A model generated the notes under the pieces. It made no database searches. It was not told the DNA's origin and worked only from the letters and a program-made list of their open reading frames with translations. This document shows positions 11,668 to 21,496 of a stretch of 64,000 nt of DNA, one piece after another; positions within the stretch are counted from its first letter, which is position 1; each line of letters opens with the position of its first letter. A program made the translations under genes and the position numbers. Source of the stretch: Pseudohongiella sp. (lineage in GTDB: Bacteria; Pseudomonadota; Gammaproteobacteria; Pseudomonadales; Pseudohongiellaceae); contig JAUSCD010000031.1 of the NCBI GenBank assembly GCA_030651695.1, positions 186,001 to 250,000 of the forward strand. Direction: 5' to 3'.

Positions 11668-11907
11668 TTATGCGCCAGCTTCTTCCGGCGTCTGCAACTT
11701 CATGCTGACAGCATGAATTGCTCCCGAGAGGATATGGTCATTGAGATGCTGGTAAATCAGCTGCTGGCGTTTGACCGCGCCCAGACCCGTAAACACCGGT
11801 CCGATGACAGCGACCTGGAACTTACCGCCTCCGCCATCCACGTTGATCTGGCAGCCGGGCAACTTGTCGGCCAGCAGAGTGTTAATTTCTTGTGCGTCTA
11901 TACTCAT
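11668..11907 (-). CDS. ibaG: IbaG, BolA-family protein
   Basis: The 79-residue protein belongs to the BolA/IbaG family: FTGLGAVKRQQLIYQHLNDH is the helix-turn segment and LPGCQINVDGGG carries a cysteine at a position used for cluster binding with monothiol glutaredoxins. It lies upstream of murA on the minus strand, the classical mla-ibaG-murA order. About 100 bases separate it from murA, so a murA promoter there is possible. Confidence 0.92.
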   Translation of the reverse strand: MSIDAQEINTLLADKLPGCQINVDGGGGKFQVAVIGPVFTGLGAVKRQQLIYQHLNDHILSGAIHAVSMKLQTPEEAGA

Positions 11908-11970
11908 CTGTAAGAGAAACTCCGGCTAACTGGGATTAGCCGCCGCTGATAGTTACAGCGGCGGGAACTA

Positions 11971-12588
11971 TCACTGCCAGGCAGCTATGACCTGATCAAT
12001 ATCATTGTTGTGACGTGCCATCAACGCTGTAAACTGCGTGTTGTATTGACGACGCAGATTGATACCACTCACAAAAATATTTCTCAGCTTCCACTCACCG
12101 TCGGCATTCTGGAACAGAGCGTACTGTAACTCTATACGCGCACCGTCGGATACTATCTGCATACGGACATTGGTGCCGGCTGCCGGATCGGCAGGCGCAT
12201 TATCTGACGGCAGGAATGTCAGCTGCTGACCACCATACTCGACCAGCGCAGAGCCGTAGAAACGCGTCAGGGTGGAGCGCAGCTTCTCACCGAAGGCCAG
12301 AATCTGCTCTTCTGATGCCTGCTGGGAGTGACGCGCCATCACCCCAACTGCCACTTCACGAAAATCGACAAATTTGCCAACTTCTTCTTCTACACCGGCA
12401 TAGTAGCGATCTTTGTCCGAATCGAAATAAGGGCGCAACTCCTGTACCTTCTGCAACAACTGATTGACCGACTGCTCTGCCGCCTCAACTGCGGACAAGC
12501 CGGCGGCCTGCGCCAGCACCTGACCAGCCATAAACGGCGTCAGCAGCAATATCATGGTCATTACAAAAACTCTGGATACTGATTTCAT
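11971..12588 (-). CDS. mlaC: MlaC, periplasmic phospholipid shuttle
   Basis: The 205-residue protein has a signal peptide (MKSVSRVFVMTMILLLTPF then AQA) and the Ttg2D/MlaC fold region, with YYAGVEEEVGKFVDFREVAVGVM and a C-terminal WKLRNIFVSGINLRRQYNTQF. MlaC carries phospholipid between the outer-membrane MlaA complex and the inner-membrane MlaFEDB transporter. The start at 12588 is preferred over 12594 because AGAGG then stands 9 bases upstream. Normally mlaF, mlaE, mlaD and mlaB flank it; here the next genes are kdsD (divergent) and ibaG, so it is orphaned at this locus. Confidence 0.93.
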   Translation of the reverse strand: MKSVSRVFVMTMILLLTPFMAGQVLAQAAGLSAVEAAEQSVNQLLQKVQELRPYFDSDKDRYYAGVEEEVGKFVDFREVAVGVMARHSQQASEEQILAFGEKLRSTLTRFYGSALVEYGGQQLTFLPSDNAPADPAAGTNVRMQIVSDGARIELQYALFQNADGEWKLRNIFVSGINLRRQYNTQFTALMARHNNDIDQVIAAWQ

Positions 12589-12839
12589 GAGCATATACCT
12601 CTTTCGTATGACGAATTGTGGATCTTCTGCTGTGAGGCGCAGTGTACCTTAAATACCCAAACCGATAAATTACTGTTTGTGTCACAAACTATGAGCCACA
12701 GGCGCTTAATACCGGCTTAATAAGCAGACGATTACGAGACAGGATCAGCCCAATCTGTATTTTCTGCTGCGTCGGGCGGCGCGCTTGGGCATAATACGTG
12801 TTTTGAATGACACCCTGTCATGACGGGATACACAAACCC

Positions 12840-13859
12840 ATGCCCCACAGAGACGCCACAAACAGGATCAGTGCGGACGCAGTCGAAGTCAGCAATGACC
12901 AGTTGACCGCAAGCGGCCTGCGTACAATTCGCATAGAACATGATGCCATTGGATCGTTAAAGGCCCGCATTGATGCCGACTTTGCCGAAGCATGTCGGCT
13001 GATGCTGAACTGCGAGGGGCGGATAGTAGTGACGGGCATGGGCAAATCCGGCCATATCGCGCGCAAAATAGCGGCAACCCTGTCCAGCACAGGCAGCCCC
13101 GCGATGTTTGTCCATCCTGCCGAAGCCAGTCATGGCGATCTGGGCATGATCACAGACAAAGATGTTGTTATTGCACTTTCCAATTCCGGCACTACTGAGG
13201 AGCTGATGACCATCTTGCCGCTGATAAAGCGCAAAGGCGTGCCTTTTATCAGTATGACCGGCAATGCCGAATCAATTCTGGCACGTAGCGCTGACATCCA
13301 TATCGATGCCAGCGTTGTGGAAGAAGCCTGCCCGCTGGGGCAAGCCCCCACTGCAAGCACTACCGTTGCGCTGGTGCTCGGAGACGCCTTAGCCATGGCA
13401 TTGCTGGAAGCCAGGGGGTTCACTCAGGAAGATTTTGCATTTTCACATCCGGGAGGCAGGCTTGGCCGGCGACTGCTGCTCAAAGTGCAGGACATTATGC
13501 ACAGCGGCGACAGCGTGCCGCGGGTCAGCTCAGAGACCCTGATGAAGGATGCCTTGTATGAAATCAGCAGCAAAGGGCTGGGCATGACCACCGTCATTGA
13601 CCCTGATGGCAGTCTTGCCGGCGTATTTACTGACGGTGACTTGCGTCGCGCGCTGGACGCCGGTCGTAATATTCTGGACACACACATCCACGAAGTGATG
13701 TCGCGGCATAGTAAAACCGTGCGCGCACAGGCACTGGCAACCGAGGCTGCACGCCTGATGGAAGAGAACCGTATCTACACACTGGTAGTGGTTGACGATG
13801 AAGAGCAGCTCACCGGTGTCATACGTATGCACGACCTGCTGCAGGCGAATGTCATATGA
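12840..13859 (+). CDS. kdsD: Arabinose-5-phosphate isomerase (KdsD)
   Basis: The protein has a SIS domain (about 40-175; VTGMGKSGHIARKIAATLSS and IALSNSGTTEEL) followed by two CBS domains (about 210-335). It interconverts ribulose 5-phosphate and arabinose 5-phosphate, the first step to KDO for lipopolysaccharide. The glycine-rich SIS motif and HPGGRLGRRLL are typical. A start at 12807 would add 11 residues; neither site has a convincing Shine-Dalgarno sequence, so the start is uncertain. The stop overlaps the kdsC start (ATGA), heading the operon kdsD-kdsC-lptC-lptA-lptB. Confidence 0.95.
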   Translation: MPHRDATNRISADAVEVSNDQLTASGLRTIRIEHDAIGSLKARIDADFAEACRLMLNCEGRIVVTGMGKSGHIARKIAATLSSTGSPAMFVHPAEASHGDLGMITDKDVVIALSNSGTTEELMTILPLIKRKGVPFISMTGNAESILARSADIHIDASVVEEACPLGQAPTASTTVALVLGDALAMALLEARGFTQEDFAFSHPGGRLGRRLLLKVQDIMHSGDSVPRVSSETLMKDALYEISSKGLGMTTVIDPDGSLAGVFTDGDLRRALDAGRNILDTHIHEVMSRHSKTVRAQALATEAARLMEENRIYTLVVVDDEEQLTGVIRMHDLLQANVI

Positions 13860-14452
13860 GCACCCCTGAATTGACCGGATCCATAAAATGCTACGCCGAC
13901 AGTGACATTGTGCTAGGCAAAGCCCGCAGGATTTCGCTGCTGCTGCTGGATGTCGACGGCGTGTTGACCGACGGTCAGCTCTACATTACCGAGCACGGGG
14001 AGTCCATCAAAGCCTTCAATACACTTGATGGCCAAGGCATCAAACTGCTTCAGGAACAAGGTATAGCAGTGGGCATAATCAGCGGACGCAAGTCGCCTTC
14101 GCTGACCCGGCGTGCAGAGGCGCTAGGTATAACGCTGATAGCCCAGGGTCGCGAGGACAAATACATTGCGCTCACCGAAATGCTGGCAAATCACCCGGCC
14201 AAGCTGGATGAAATCGCTTACATCGGCGACGATTTACCTGATTTGCTGGTCATGCAACATATAGGGCTGGCAATTGCAGTGCCCGATGCCCATAGTGAGA
14301 TTCATAGCTACGCGCACGCTTGCACGTTGCGCCCGGGCGGTCATGGCGCCGTGCGCGATGCCTGCGACTTTATTCTCAGGGCTCAGAACAAGTACCAGAC
14401 TGCCATAGCGCGTTTCCTGACAAACCCGCACCCATCTGCTACCAAGGTGTAA
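13856..14452 (+). CDS. kdsC: KDO-8-phosphate phosphatase (KdsC)
   Basis: The 198-residue HAD-family protein has the nucleophile motif LLDVDGVLTDG near residue 27, IISGRKSPSLTRRAEALG, and the acidic motif YIGDDLPDLLVM. It removes phosphate from KDO-8-phosphate in the cytoplasm. Its start overlaps kdsD by four bases, so translation is probably coupled. About 170-180 residues is usual; the extra length is an N-terminal leader of about 20 residues before the first strand. Confidence 0.95.
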   Translation: MSTPELTGSIKCYADSDIVLGKARRISLLLLDVDGVLTDGQLYITEHGESIKAFNTLDGQGIKLLQEQGIAVGIISGRKSPSLTRRAEALGITLIAQGREDKYIALTEMLANHPAKLDEIAYIGDDLPDLLVMQHIGLAIAVPDAHSEIHSYAHACTLRPGGHGAVRDACDFILRAQNKYQTAIARFLTNPHPSATKV

Positions 14453-14456
14453 ACCT

Positions 14457-15053
14457 GTGCAAGTCAAACTACCAAACAGACGCTGGATTCTCGCGCTCGG
14501 CCCGGCGGTATTGATCATGTGGCTGCTAAGCGGCAGCGATGACAGCAGCTCTCCCGAAAACGATCAAAGCGCACAACTGTTGCCGGGGCAGGAGCAGTAT
14601 GAGGGTTTTGGCCGCGGCATCCGCAGTATCATTTATGACGAAAACGGTTATCAGGCCTACACCCTGAACGCCAGCGAGCAGCGACAGTTTCCCAACCAGC
14701 TCACTGAACTGGATCTGCCGCACATGCAGATGTTTGACGGCCGCAGTGAACTGTGGAATATATCGGCTGCTTCAGGCAGAATCCGGACCTCAGCTGGCGG
14801 TGATATCTTGCAGCTGGATCTTGAAGACAACGTTGAGGTGCTGCATCACCCCTCAACAGAGAACCTGATCCGTCTGACAACTGATTGGATGACGATCGAG
14901 CCGCCCACGCAGACACTGTTCACCAATGCGCCAGTGCATGTTGAAGGCACCGGCGTTGATCTGACAGCAATCGGCATGTTTGCTGATCTGACAATAAACT
15001 TGCTGAACTTTAACTCAAATATCCAGGGCCGCTACTACCGTGCACGTGACTGA
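14457..15053 (+). CDS. lptC: LptC, LPS export bitopic membrane protein
   Basis: The 198-residue protein begins at a GTG, five bases after the kdsC stop. It has one N-terminal membrane segment (about residues 9-22) followed by a periplasmic beta-jellyroll. Conserved blocks such as DLPHMQMFDGRSELWNISA and the GTGVDLTAIGMFADL segment near the end fit LptC, which relays LPS from LptBFG to LptA. Sequence conservation in this family is low, so the operon position between kdsC and lptA/lptB weighs strongly. Confidence 0.88.
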   Translation: MQVKLPNRRWILALGPAVLIMWLLSGSDDSSSPENDQSAQLLPGQEQYEGFGRGIRSIIYDENGYQAYTLNASEQRQFPNQLTELDLPHMQMFDGRSELWNISAASGRIRTSAGGDILQLDLEDNVEVLHHPSTENLIRLTTDWMTIEPPTQTLFTNAPVHVEGTGVDLTAIGMFADLTINLLNFNSNIQGRYYRARD

Positions 15054-15078
15054 CACACAGAAACCCGGACTTCACAGC

Positions 15079-15681
15079 ATGAACCGGAGAAGCCGCTTGC
15101 TGGCTGTTACTTTACTGGGCTGCACAGCGCTGTTTCTTGGCTTGCTTGTATCAACCAGCCTGAAGGCAGCTGCACTGAATGATGCCAACGAAGATCTGCG
15201 GGTTAATGCAGATGGCGGTGGCAGTATCGAAACAGTTGAAAACATACGCATCACTACGCTGCGCAACAATGTGCGTATTCAGCAGGGCCTCGTCACGATT
15301 TACGGCGACACCGCCAGACTTGAGGAAAATGTCGTTACCGGCGAGCTGATCCGGGTAATCGTCGAAGGCCAGCCTGCACGTTTTGTCCGCGCGGCGGAGC
15401 TCAGTGCTGAAGTTATTAATGGCAGCAGCCTGCAGATAATTTATTACAATGAACCGCCGGCAGCTGGCAGTGCGACCACCGGGTTGCTGTCGGTAGTCGA
15501 GTTTGTAGGAGAGGCCAACTTCCTGCGCGGCCGCACAGCACTGGAGTGTGTGGAAATCAAGCACGTGGTAGAGACTGGCGCCACAGACTCACCAGGCCCC
15601 TGTGTCGGCGTGTTTGCACCGGCCACTTCAACAGAACAGCAATCTACTGTTGAACCCACCCCTGAACCAGTAGCCGAATAA
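15079..15681 (+). CDS. lptA: LptA, periplasmic LPS bridge protein
   Basis: The protein has about 200 residues: a signal peptide ([14 protein letters not shown] to SLKA) and an OstA-like domain, with [12 protein letters not shown] and [11 protein letters not shown] being typical. LptA oligomers bridge inner and outer membrane for LPS transport. The C-terminus has a Thr/Glu/Pro-rich tail. An in-frame start at 15040, overlapping the end of lptC, is possible; 15079 is chosen because the signal peptide then begins properly. The gene ends one base into the lptB start. Confidence 0.88.
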   Translation: MNRRSRLLAVTLLGCTALFLGLLVSTSLKAAALNDANEDLRVNADGGGSIETVENIRITTLRNNVRIQQGLVTIYGDTARLEENVVTGELIRVIVEGQPARFVRAAELSAEVINGSSLQIIYYNEPPAAGSATTGLLSVVEFVGEANFLRGRTALECVEIKHVVETGATDSPGPCVGVFAPATSTEQQSTVEPTPEPVAE

Positions 15682-16406
15682 TGGATACATTGAGTGCACA
15701 TCACCTGGCCAAGGCATACAAAGGCCGCCAGGTCGTCAGAGATGTTTCAATCACTGTGAACAGTGGTCAAATAGTGGGATTGCTGGGCCCCAATGGTGCA
15801 GGCAAAACCACCTGCTTCTATATGATTGTTGGCCTGGTAAACGCCGACAGCGGCACGATAATGGTTAATGATACCGACCTGACCGAGCTGCCAATTTACG
15901 CGCGAGCACGACTCGGCGTGGGCTATCTGCCGCAGGACTCATCGATATTCCGCAGCCTCAGCGTTGAAGACAATATCATGGCAATTCTGCAGACTCGCAA
16001 GGATCTTAATGCAGAACAGCGCCGCCAGAAAATGGAAAGCCTGTTGACAGAGTTCCATATCACCCACATTCGCAGTAACAAAGGCATGAGCCTGTCCGGT
16101 GGCGAGCGACGTCGCACAGAAATTGCGCGCGCACTGGCCAACGATCCACGGTTTATTCTGCTCGACGAACCCTTTGCAGGCGTCGACCCGATTTCGGTCA
16201 GCGACATCAAGTCCATCATCGAACATCTGCGCTCGAGGGGTATTGGCGTGTTATTGACAGACCACAATGTAAGAGAAACCCTGGATATTTGTGAAAAGGC
16301 TTATATCGTCAGTGAAGGCGGAATTATCGCTGAAGGCAGCTCCGAGCAAATCCTGGCAAATCAGAAAGTCCGGGACGTTTATCTGGGCAAAAATTTCCAG
16401 ATCTAG
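15681..16406 (+). CDS. lptB: LptB, ATPase of the LPS export ABC transporter
   Basis: The 241-residue ABC ATPase has Walker [10 protein letters not shown] near residue 38, a Q-loop [11 protein letters not shown], signature LSGGERRR, Walker [14 protein letters not shown] and the H-loop LTDHNVRE. It matches LptB at full length. With LptFG (not in this window) it powers extraction of LPS from the inner membrane. It is last in the kdsD-lptB run; rpoN follows after about 160 bases. Confidence 0.97.
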   Translation: MDTLSAHHLAKAYKGRQVVRDVSITVNSGQIVGLLGPNGAGKTTCFYMIVGLVNADSGTIMVNDTDLTELPIYARARLGVGYLPQDSSIFRSLSVEDNIMAILQTRKDLNAEQRRQKMESLLTEFHITHIRSNKGMSLSGGERRRTEIARALANDPRFILLDEPFAGVDPISVSDIKSIIEHLRSRGIGVLLTDHNVRETLDICEKAYIVSEGGIIAEGSSEQILANQKVRDVYLGKNFQI

Positions 16407-16564
16407 CCCGGCTCACAGCTCCGGAATTATATTATTGCAAATCCTCACAAAGCTCGGCATGATGCTTGCAGATGATTACAAAGTGACGGCGGTCACACTT
16501 CGCTGCTCACTACCTCAGCACAGGTTTTTAAAAGAACTCAAGACGTTATGATTGATCCACAGTT

Positions 16565-18124
16565 ATGAAAATCTCGCTACAGCTAAAGCTTGGCCAACAA
16601 CTGACCATGACGCCACAGCTGCAGCAGGCAATACGGCTTCTGCAACTGTCTACCCTGGATCTTCAGCAAGAAATTCATCAGGCGCTTGAATCCAATCCCA
16701 TGCTGGAGGTTGACGAATCCTTCGAGGGTAGCAACGCTGACGAGAACTTTGACAGCGAAGGCGGCGAATATGCTGAAAAAGTGGTTTCCGGTACACAGGA
16801 AACTGACCAGCCTGAGTACGAAAATGCGCAGGAACTGTTCCGCGAACTACCCTCCACTGACAGCTCGTATGAAAGCTCGGAGGACGGCTCTAACTGGGAT
16901 GAAAGCATTCCTCAACAACTGCCGGTAGACACTGAATGGGATGACATTTACCAAAACAGTTACTCAACCGGCAGCCCTGTACCCGACAGCGACGCAGATT
17001 ATGAATCCCGCGACTCAGCGTCGGAAACCTTGCAAGACCATCTCTCCTGGCAGCTCAACCTTACGACAATGTCCGATACCGACCGACTGATTGGCATGGC
17101 CATTATTGATGCGGTTGATGCCAACGGGCGCCTGTCGGTTGAACTGGAGTCTATTACCGAAGGACTTCAGGAGCAGCACCTTGATGTTGAAGAAGACGAA
17201 GTGCTGGCGGTGCTGCACCGTATTCAGCATTTCGACCCGGTCGGGGTAGCCTATCGTGATCTTTCCGAGTGCCTGCTGATACAGCTTAAACAAATCCCGG
17301 CCGAACTGTGCACCGATGCCATCAAACATGCACGCATTCTGGTGAAAGACCATCTGGCGCTTCTGGGTAATCGCGATTACGCTCAGATAATGCGCGTTGC
17401 CCGCATGAAAGAACACGAGCTACGCGATGCCATCAGCATCATAGAAAAACTCAATCCAAGACCCGGATCGGATATTGCTGTTTCCTCTGCCACCTATATA
17501 GTGCCTGATGTTTTTGTCAGCAAAGATAAACGCAGCGGTCGCTGGAAGGTGGAACTGAATCCGGAAACCGCACCGCGCCTGCGCATCAACCCGGATTACG
17601 CATCGCTGGTAAAACGCTCGGAAAACAGCACTGAAAACAATTACTTGAGAGACAATTTGCAAGAGGCCCGCTGGTTTCTGAAAAGTCTGCAAAGCCGCAA
17701 TGAGACACTGCTGAAAGTTGCCAGTCGTATCGTAGAGCACCAGCAAGACTTCCTTGAACATGGAGAAGAAGCCATGAAACCACTGGTGCTGCACGATATT
17801 GCTGAAGCAGTGGAAATGCACGAATCCACCATTTCGCGTGTGACCACTCAAAAATACATGCACACGCCACGCGGCATATTCGAACTCAAATACTTCTTCT
17901 CCAGCCACGTCAGCACGGCGGCCGGCGGCGAGTGCTCCTCCACTGCCATCCGCGCACTGATCAAAAAGCTGGTATCCACCGAAAGCCCCAAAAAACCACT
18001 GAGTGACAGCCGAATCGCTGAGCTTCTGGATGAGCAGGGAATCAATGTTGCCAGGCGCACCATTGCCAAGTACAGGGAATCCTTGTCCATTCCGCCCTCC
18101 AATGAGCGAAAGCGCCTGATCTGA
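16565..18124 (+). CDS. rpoN: RNA polymerase sigma-54 factor (RpoN)
   Basis: The 519-residue protein has the glutamine-rich region I ([18 protein letters not shown]), an acidic region II (about 55-140), the core-binding domain, and the RpoN box [10 protein letters not shown] near the C-terminus that reads the -24 element. It is the sigma factor used by activators such as CbrB, also encoded here (37012), and by the GG-N10-GC promoter at 38528. It lies between lptB and ptsN, but the hpf gene usual after rpoN is missing. Confidence 0.97.
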   Translation: MKISLQLKLGQQLTMTPQLQQAIRLLQLSTLDLQQEIHQALESNPMLEVDESFEGSNADENFDSEGGEYAEKVVSGTQETDQPEYENAQELFRELPSTDSSYESSEDGSNWDESIPQQLPVDTEWDDIYQNSYSTGSPVPDSDADYESRDSASETLQDHLSWQLNLTTMSDTDRLIGMAIIDAVDANGRLSVELESITEGLQEQHLDVEEDEVLAVLHRIQHFDPVGVAYRDLSECLLIQLKQIPAELCTDAIKHARILVKDHLALLGNRDYAQIMRVARMKEHELRDAISIIEKLNPRPGSDIAVSSATYIVPDVFVSKDKRSGRWKVELNPETAPRLRINPDYASLVKRSENSTENNYLRDNLQEARWFLKSLQSRNETLLKVASRIVEHQQDFLEHGEEAMKPLVLHDIAEAVEMHESTISRVTTQKYMHTPRGIFELKYFFSSHVSTAAGGECSSTAIRALIKKLVSTESPKKPLSDSRIAELLDEQGINVARRTIAKYRESLSIPPSNERKRLI

Positions 18125-18205
18125 CAGCAATGGTTCAAGGCATTCGATTGCCACCGCAGGCCTTAGGTTCTAGAATGTCGGCTAATAAATGAACAGGACA
18201 AATCA

Positions 18206-18673
18206 ATGCAACTGAGCACCATCCTCGCTCCCGAACGCACCTTGTGCAACCTGCAAGGCGTGAGTAAAAAGCGATTCCTGACCACTATCAGCGAACATAT
18301 CGCCAATAGTACGCCTGGCCTGAATGCTGATGTCGTATATACCGCGCTGCTCGCCCGGGAGCAATTGGGAAGTACCGGCATAGGCAATGGCATAGCGATA
18401 CCTCACTGTCGGGTGGGCCAGTGCCAGCGCACAACAGGGACTCTGGTAAAACTCAGCGAAGGCATTGATTTTGATGCAGTCGATTCACAGCAGGTAGATC
18501 TGTTTTTTGTGCTGATTGTTCCGGCCGAGGAAACTGCCGAACACCTGCGCGTGCTGAGCACACTGGCGCGATTGTTTCATCAGGATGAGTTTTGTCACGC
18601 GCTGCGCGCGTGTCAAAGCAACGAAGAACTCTACAGCACCGCGATCCGATACAGCGAGCAACTGGAAAGCTGA
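18206..18673 (+). CDS. ptsN: Nitrogen-PTS EIIA component (PtsN)
   Basis: The 155-residue protein is EIIA-Ntr of the nitrogen phosphotransferase system. The phosphorylated histidine lies in GIGNGIAIPHCR near residue 70; VDLFFVLIVPAEETAEHLRVLSTLARL is the conserved C-terminal half. It is a regulatory phosphocarrier linking nitrogen and potassium balance, phosphorylated by NPr (ptsO, 19625). It follows rpoN after about 80 bases; hpf, usually in between, is absent. Confidence 0.95.
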   Translation: MQLSTILAPERTLCNLQGVSKKRFLTTISEHIANSTPGLNADVVYTALLAREQLGSTGIGNGIAIPHCRVGQCQRTTGTLVKLSEGIDFDAVDSQQVDLFFVLIVPAEETAEHLRVLSTLARLFHQDEFCHALRACQSNEELYSTAIRYSEQLES

Positions 18674-18749
18674 TGCGGGTCAGGCCTTTCCCGGACCTTG
18701 TGTAACTGCATGATTTTGAACTGTACTGAACCCAATTGGAAAATGTCAC

Positions 18750-19628
18750 GTGAGACTTCTCATCATCAGCGGCCGCTCCGGCTCCGGCAAAAGCACCGCG
18801 CTCAACATGCTGGAAGACCATGGTTACTATTGCATTGATAACCTGCCTGCCAGTCTGCTGCCGGCATTTGTCAAACGCATATCCAGTGAAACACTTGAAT
18901 TGCCGCGTGTTGCGGTCAGTATTGATGCCCGCAATATCCCCGAAGACCTGAAGAAGGTCCCTCAGATTATCGCCGATCTGCAAAGCTCTCCGCTGCATAC
19001 CGAGATTATTTTCCTTGATGCCAGCAGCCCTACTTTGATCAAACGCTTCAGCGAAAGTCGACGCAAACATCCGCTGACCACAGAAACAGTCGGCCTGCGC
19101 GAAGCCATTATCAAAGAACGTGAACTGCTTGAGCCAATCGCAGCCCTCGCAGGCTTATCTGTCGATACCAGCACCATGTCTGTCCATCAGCTACGTGATG
19201 CCATTCGTACCCGTGTGCTGGAAAAAAAGGACTTTTCACTGGCCCTGATGTTTGAGTCTTTCGGATTCAAAAGCGGCGTGCCTATTGATGCCGATTTTGT
19301 TTTCGACGCCCGCTGCCTGCCAAATCCATACTGGAGCCCCGTGCTACGGCCTCTGACAGGGATGGATCCGGAAGTTGTGGAGTTTTTATCGAAGCAGGAT
19401 GACGTTATTGCGTTGCAAAATGATATCGCGGAATTTCTGGAAAAATGGCTGCCGCGTTTCGAAGCCAGCAATCGCAGCTATATGACAGTCGCCATTGGCT
19501 GCACCGGCGGACAGCATCGCTCCGTCTATTTGTGTGAGCAACTGAAGAAAGTCTTCGCTGGAAAAATTACCAATGTGCAGGTGCTGCACCGCGAATTGAC
19601 CAAGCAGGAGAAACTGCCCGAATCATGA
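18750..19628 (+). CDS. rapZ: RapZ, RNase adapter / P-loop protein
   Basis: The 292-residue protein has a Walker A motif GRSGSGKST at about residues 7-15, CIDNLPASLLPAF, a DADFVFDARCLPNPYW segment, and the C-terminal GCTGGQHRSVY that belongs to the RNA/metabolite-binding domain. In E. coli RapZ senses glucosamine-6-phosphate and directs RNase E to the small RNA GlmZ. It starts with GTG and overlaps ptsO by four bases. The position in rpoN-ptsN-rapZ-ptsO is standard. Confidence 0.96.
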   Translation: MRLLIISGRSGSGKSTALNMLEDHGYYCIDNLPASLLPAFVKRISSETLELPRVAVSIDARNIPEDLKKVPQIIADLQSSPLHTEIIFLDASSPTLIKRFSESRRKHPLTTETVGLREAIIKERELLEPIAALAGLSVDTSTMSVHQLRDAIRTRVLEKKDFSLALMFESFGFKSGVPIDADFVFDARCLPNPYWSPVLRPLTGMDPEVVEFLSKQDDVIALQNDIAEFLEKWLPRFEASNRSYMTVAIGCTGGQHRSVYLCEQLKKVFAGKITNVQVLHRELTKQEKLPES

Positions 19629-19891
19629 TTGAATCAACACTCACCATCTGCAACAAGGCCGGCCTGCATGCCAGAGCATCATCCCGCCTGGTCAGTGTGG
19701 CCTCACAGTTCAAGAGCTCGGTTAAAATCGGCAATGAAAAACTGGTGGATGGACGCAGCATACTCTCACTTATGATGCTGGCAGCTGGCATCGGCACGAC
19801 CCTCAGAATCGTCGTTGATGGCGAGGATGAACAGAGCGCTCTGGAAGCTATCCAGGCGTTGGTTAACAACCGTTTTGACGAAGGCGAGTAA
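19625..19891 (+). CDS. ptsO: NPr, HPr-like phosphocarrier of the nitrogen PTS
   Basis: The 88-residue HPr-family protein has the active-site histidine in NKAGLHARASSRLV near residue 15 and the second conserved block GRSILSLMMLAAGIGTTLRI. Its place after rapZ and near ptsN shows it is NPr of the nitrogen branch, not a sugar-PTS HPr. It receives phosphate from EI-Ntr (not in the window) and passes it to PtsN. It overlaps the rapZ stop by four bases. Confidence 0.95.
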   Translation: MIESTLTICNKAGLHARASSRLVSVASQFKSSVKIGNEKLVDGRSILSLMMLAAGIGTTLRIVVDGEDEQSALEAIQALVNNRFDEGE

Positions 19892-19906
19892 TACTCGACA
19901 ATTGCT

Positions 19907-20503
19907 ATGAGCGAATTACCAGATGATTTTTTTGCCGAAGATAACGTATCGCCCGCAAAAGAAGACATCAGCAAAACCCGACGTAAAAAACACAGTACAG
20001 AACTTCAGAAGATCGGAGAGGAACTGCTGAGCCTGAATAAGCGCCAGCTTGAACTGATTGAAGTTTCGGAACCCTTGCTGAGTGCGCTACGCGAGTACCA
20101 GCGCATCCCCCCCCGACATGAAGCCCGGCGCCGTCAGCTGCAATATATTGGCAAACTGATGCGCGCTGCTGATCATGAAAGTATTCGTGCTGCGCTGGAA
20201 AAGCTGCGCACCCCGGATCGTCAGGAAGTCCGGCGCAGTCAGGAAATTGAACGCTGGGGAGAGCGTCTGCTAAGCGGAACCGCTGATGACATTGAAGCAT
20301 TTGTGGAAGCGTGGCCGATTGCGGAACGACAACCGCTGCGCACGCTGATGCGCCGCTTTCAACAACTGTCCGGCCAGCTGAATGATGCTACCGATGATGA
20401 TAGCGCGCCCACGCCCGCCAGCGATGACGGCAGTGCCGACAGCGACCAGTCAAAAGCCGCCCGGCGCCGCTTGTTCGATTACATCAAGGGCTGCATTCAA
20501 TAA
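19907..20503 (+). CDS. darP: DarP/YjgA (DUF615), ribosome-assembly factor
   Basis: The 198-residue protein fits the YjgA/DarP family: SKTRRKKHSTELQKIGEELLSL, the helical RIPPRHEARRRQLQYIGKLMR, and a C-terminal RRRLFDYIK. In E. coli this protein binds late 50S precursors and aids 23S rRNA maturation. A variable acidic Asp/Ser-rich linker lies at about 160-180. It follows ptsO by 15 bases, so it may be part of that transcript. It ends 11 bases from the convergent LysR gene. Confidence 0.93.
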   Translation: MSELPDDFFAEDNVSPAKEDISKTRRKKHSTELQKIGEELLSLNKRQLELIEVSEPLLSALREYQRIPPRHEARRRQLQYIGKLMRAADHESIRAALEKLRTPDRQEVRRSQEIERWGERLLSGTADDIEAFVEAWPIAERQPLRTLMRRFQQLSGQLNDATDDDSAPTPASDDGSADSDQSKAARRRLFDYIKGCIQ

Positions 20504-20514
20504 TTAAGCCCGCG

Positions 20515-21414
20515 CTACTTCTGGAACAGTGTCAGAAGACTTTCCCGTAACCAGCGATGCGATGGATCGCTGTCCGATTGACGGTGCCAGTACAGGTGCA
20601 AATCCAGTGCTGGCACAGCAAACGGCAACGGCCGCAAAGTCAAAGAGTATTGCGATGCCAGAAACCGCGGAACCGTCAGCACCAGATCTGTGCCACTGAT
20701 CACTTCAGCAGCTACCCGGTAGTGTTGCACCCTGAGCTGAATTTTGCGTTCCGCCTGGTGTTTGAGCAAAGCCATGTCAACCTGCCCCAACCCTTTGCGA
20801 CGACTGGAAACATGGATATGCCGCATCGACAGGTAACTGTCCAATGTCAGGGGCTCATCTGCCATGGGGTGATCTGGTCGCATCGCGCATACATAGTCAT
20901 CACGAATCAGTGATTCGTGGGAGACCTGCGTATCTTCGATTAGTGGCACATCGATGGCAAAGTCCAGCTCTCCACGCGACAGATGACGCACCAGTTCATG
21001 ACGTTTTGTGTAGTAACTCTGCAAAGCGAGATGTGGCGCCTGTTGTTCAAAAAACGGAAACAGCCGCGGCAGAATCACCGCCTCAGCCAGATCCGTCATA
21101 CTGAAGTGATATGTGCGTTCGGCCGAGCTCGGCGTAAAATCCTCTCGCTCGAGCACACTTGCGTTTATCAAAGCCAGTGCAGCAGAAATATTCTGCGCAA
21201 TGCCGTCCGCAACTGGTGTTGGTAACATGCCCTTGGACGTACGCACAAACAGCTCATCGTTAAACACACGGCGAAGTCGCGACAGCGCGTTGCTGACGGC
21301 GGGCTGGGTAATTGCCAGGGATTTGGCTGCCTGCGTCAGATTGCGCTCTGTGTAGATGGTGTCAAACACCAGAAACAGATTAAGATCCAGTTTTTTCAGA
21401 CGGGCATGCCTCAT
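20515..21414 (-). CDS. LysR-family transcriptional regulator
   Basis: The 299-residue protein has the LysR layout: N-terminal winged helix-turn-helix (LTQAAKSLAITQPAVSNALSRLR at about 28-50) and a C-terminal effector-binding domain. The opening LKKLDLNLFLVFDTIYTERN resembles the NodD/LeuO-like branch. It is divergent from the phosphatase gene at 21497, with an 82-base AT-rich gap, and probably regulates itself and that gene. The effector is unknown; the downstream kinase-like and transporter genes suggest carbon catabolism. Confidence 0.93.
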   Translation of the reverse strand: MRHARLKKLDLNLFLVFDTIYTERNLTQAAKSLAITQPAVSNALSRLRRVFNDELFVRTSKGMLPTPVADGIAQNISAALALINASVLEREDFTPSSAERTYHFSMTDLAEAVILPRLFPFFEQQAPHLALQSYYTKRHELVRHLSRGELDFAIDVPLIEDTQVSHESLIRDDYVCAMRPDHPMADEPLTLDSYLSMRHIHVSSRRKGLGQVDMALLKHQAERKIQLRVQHYRVAAEVISGTDLVLTVPRFLASQYSLTLRPLPFAVPALDLHLYWHRQSDSDPSHRWLRESLLTLFQK

Positions 21415-21496
21415 TTGTTATTAGTATGTTTATTCTTGCCGTGAATGATAATCAAATTTTCTGATAAGGCAAATCTATAATTATGAGTAAGTTATT

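Noticed and set aside
17420-18154. A 244-codon open frame opposite rpoN
   Set aside because: It mirrors the rpoN coding frame and shows no recognisable protein features.
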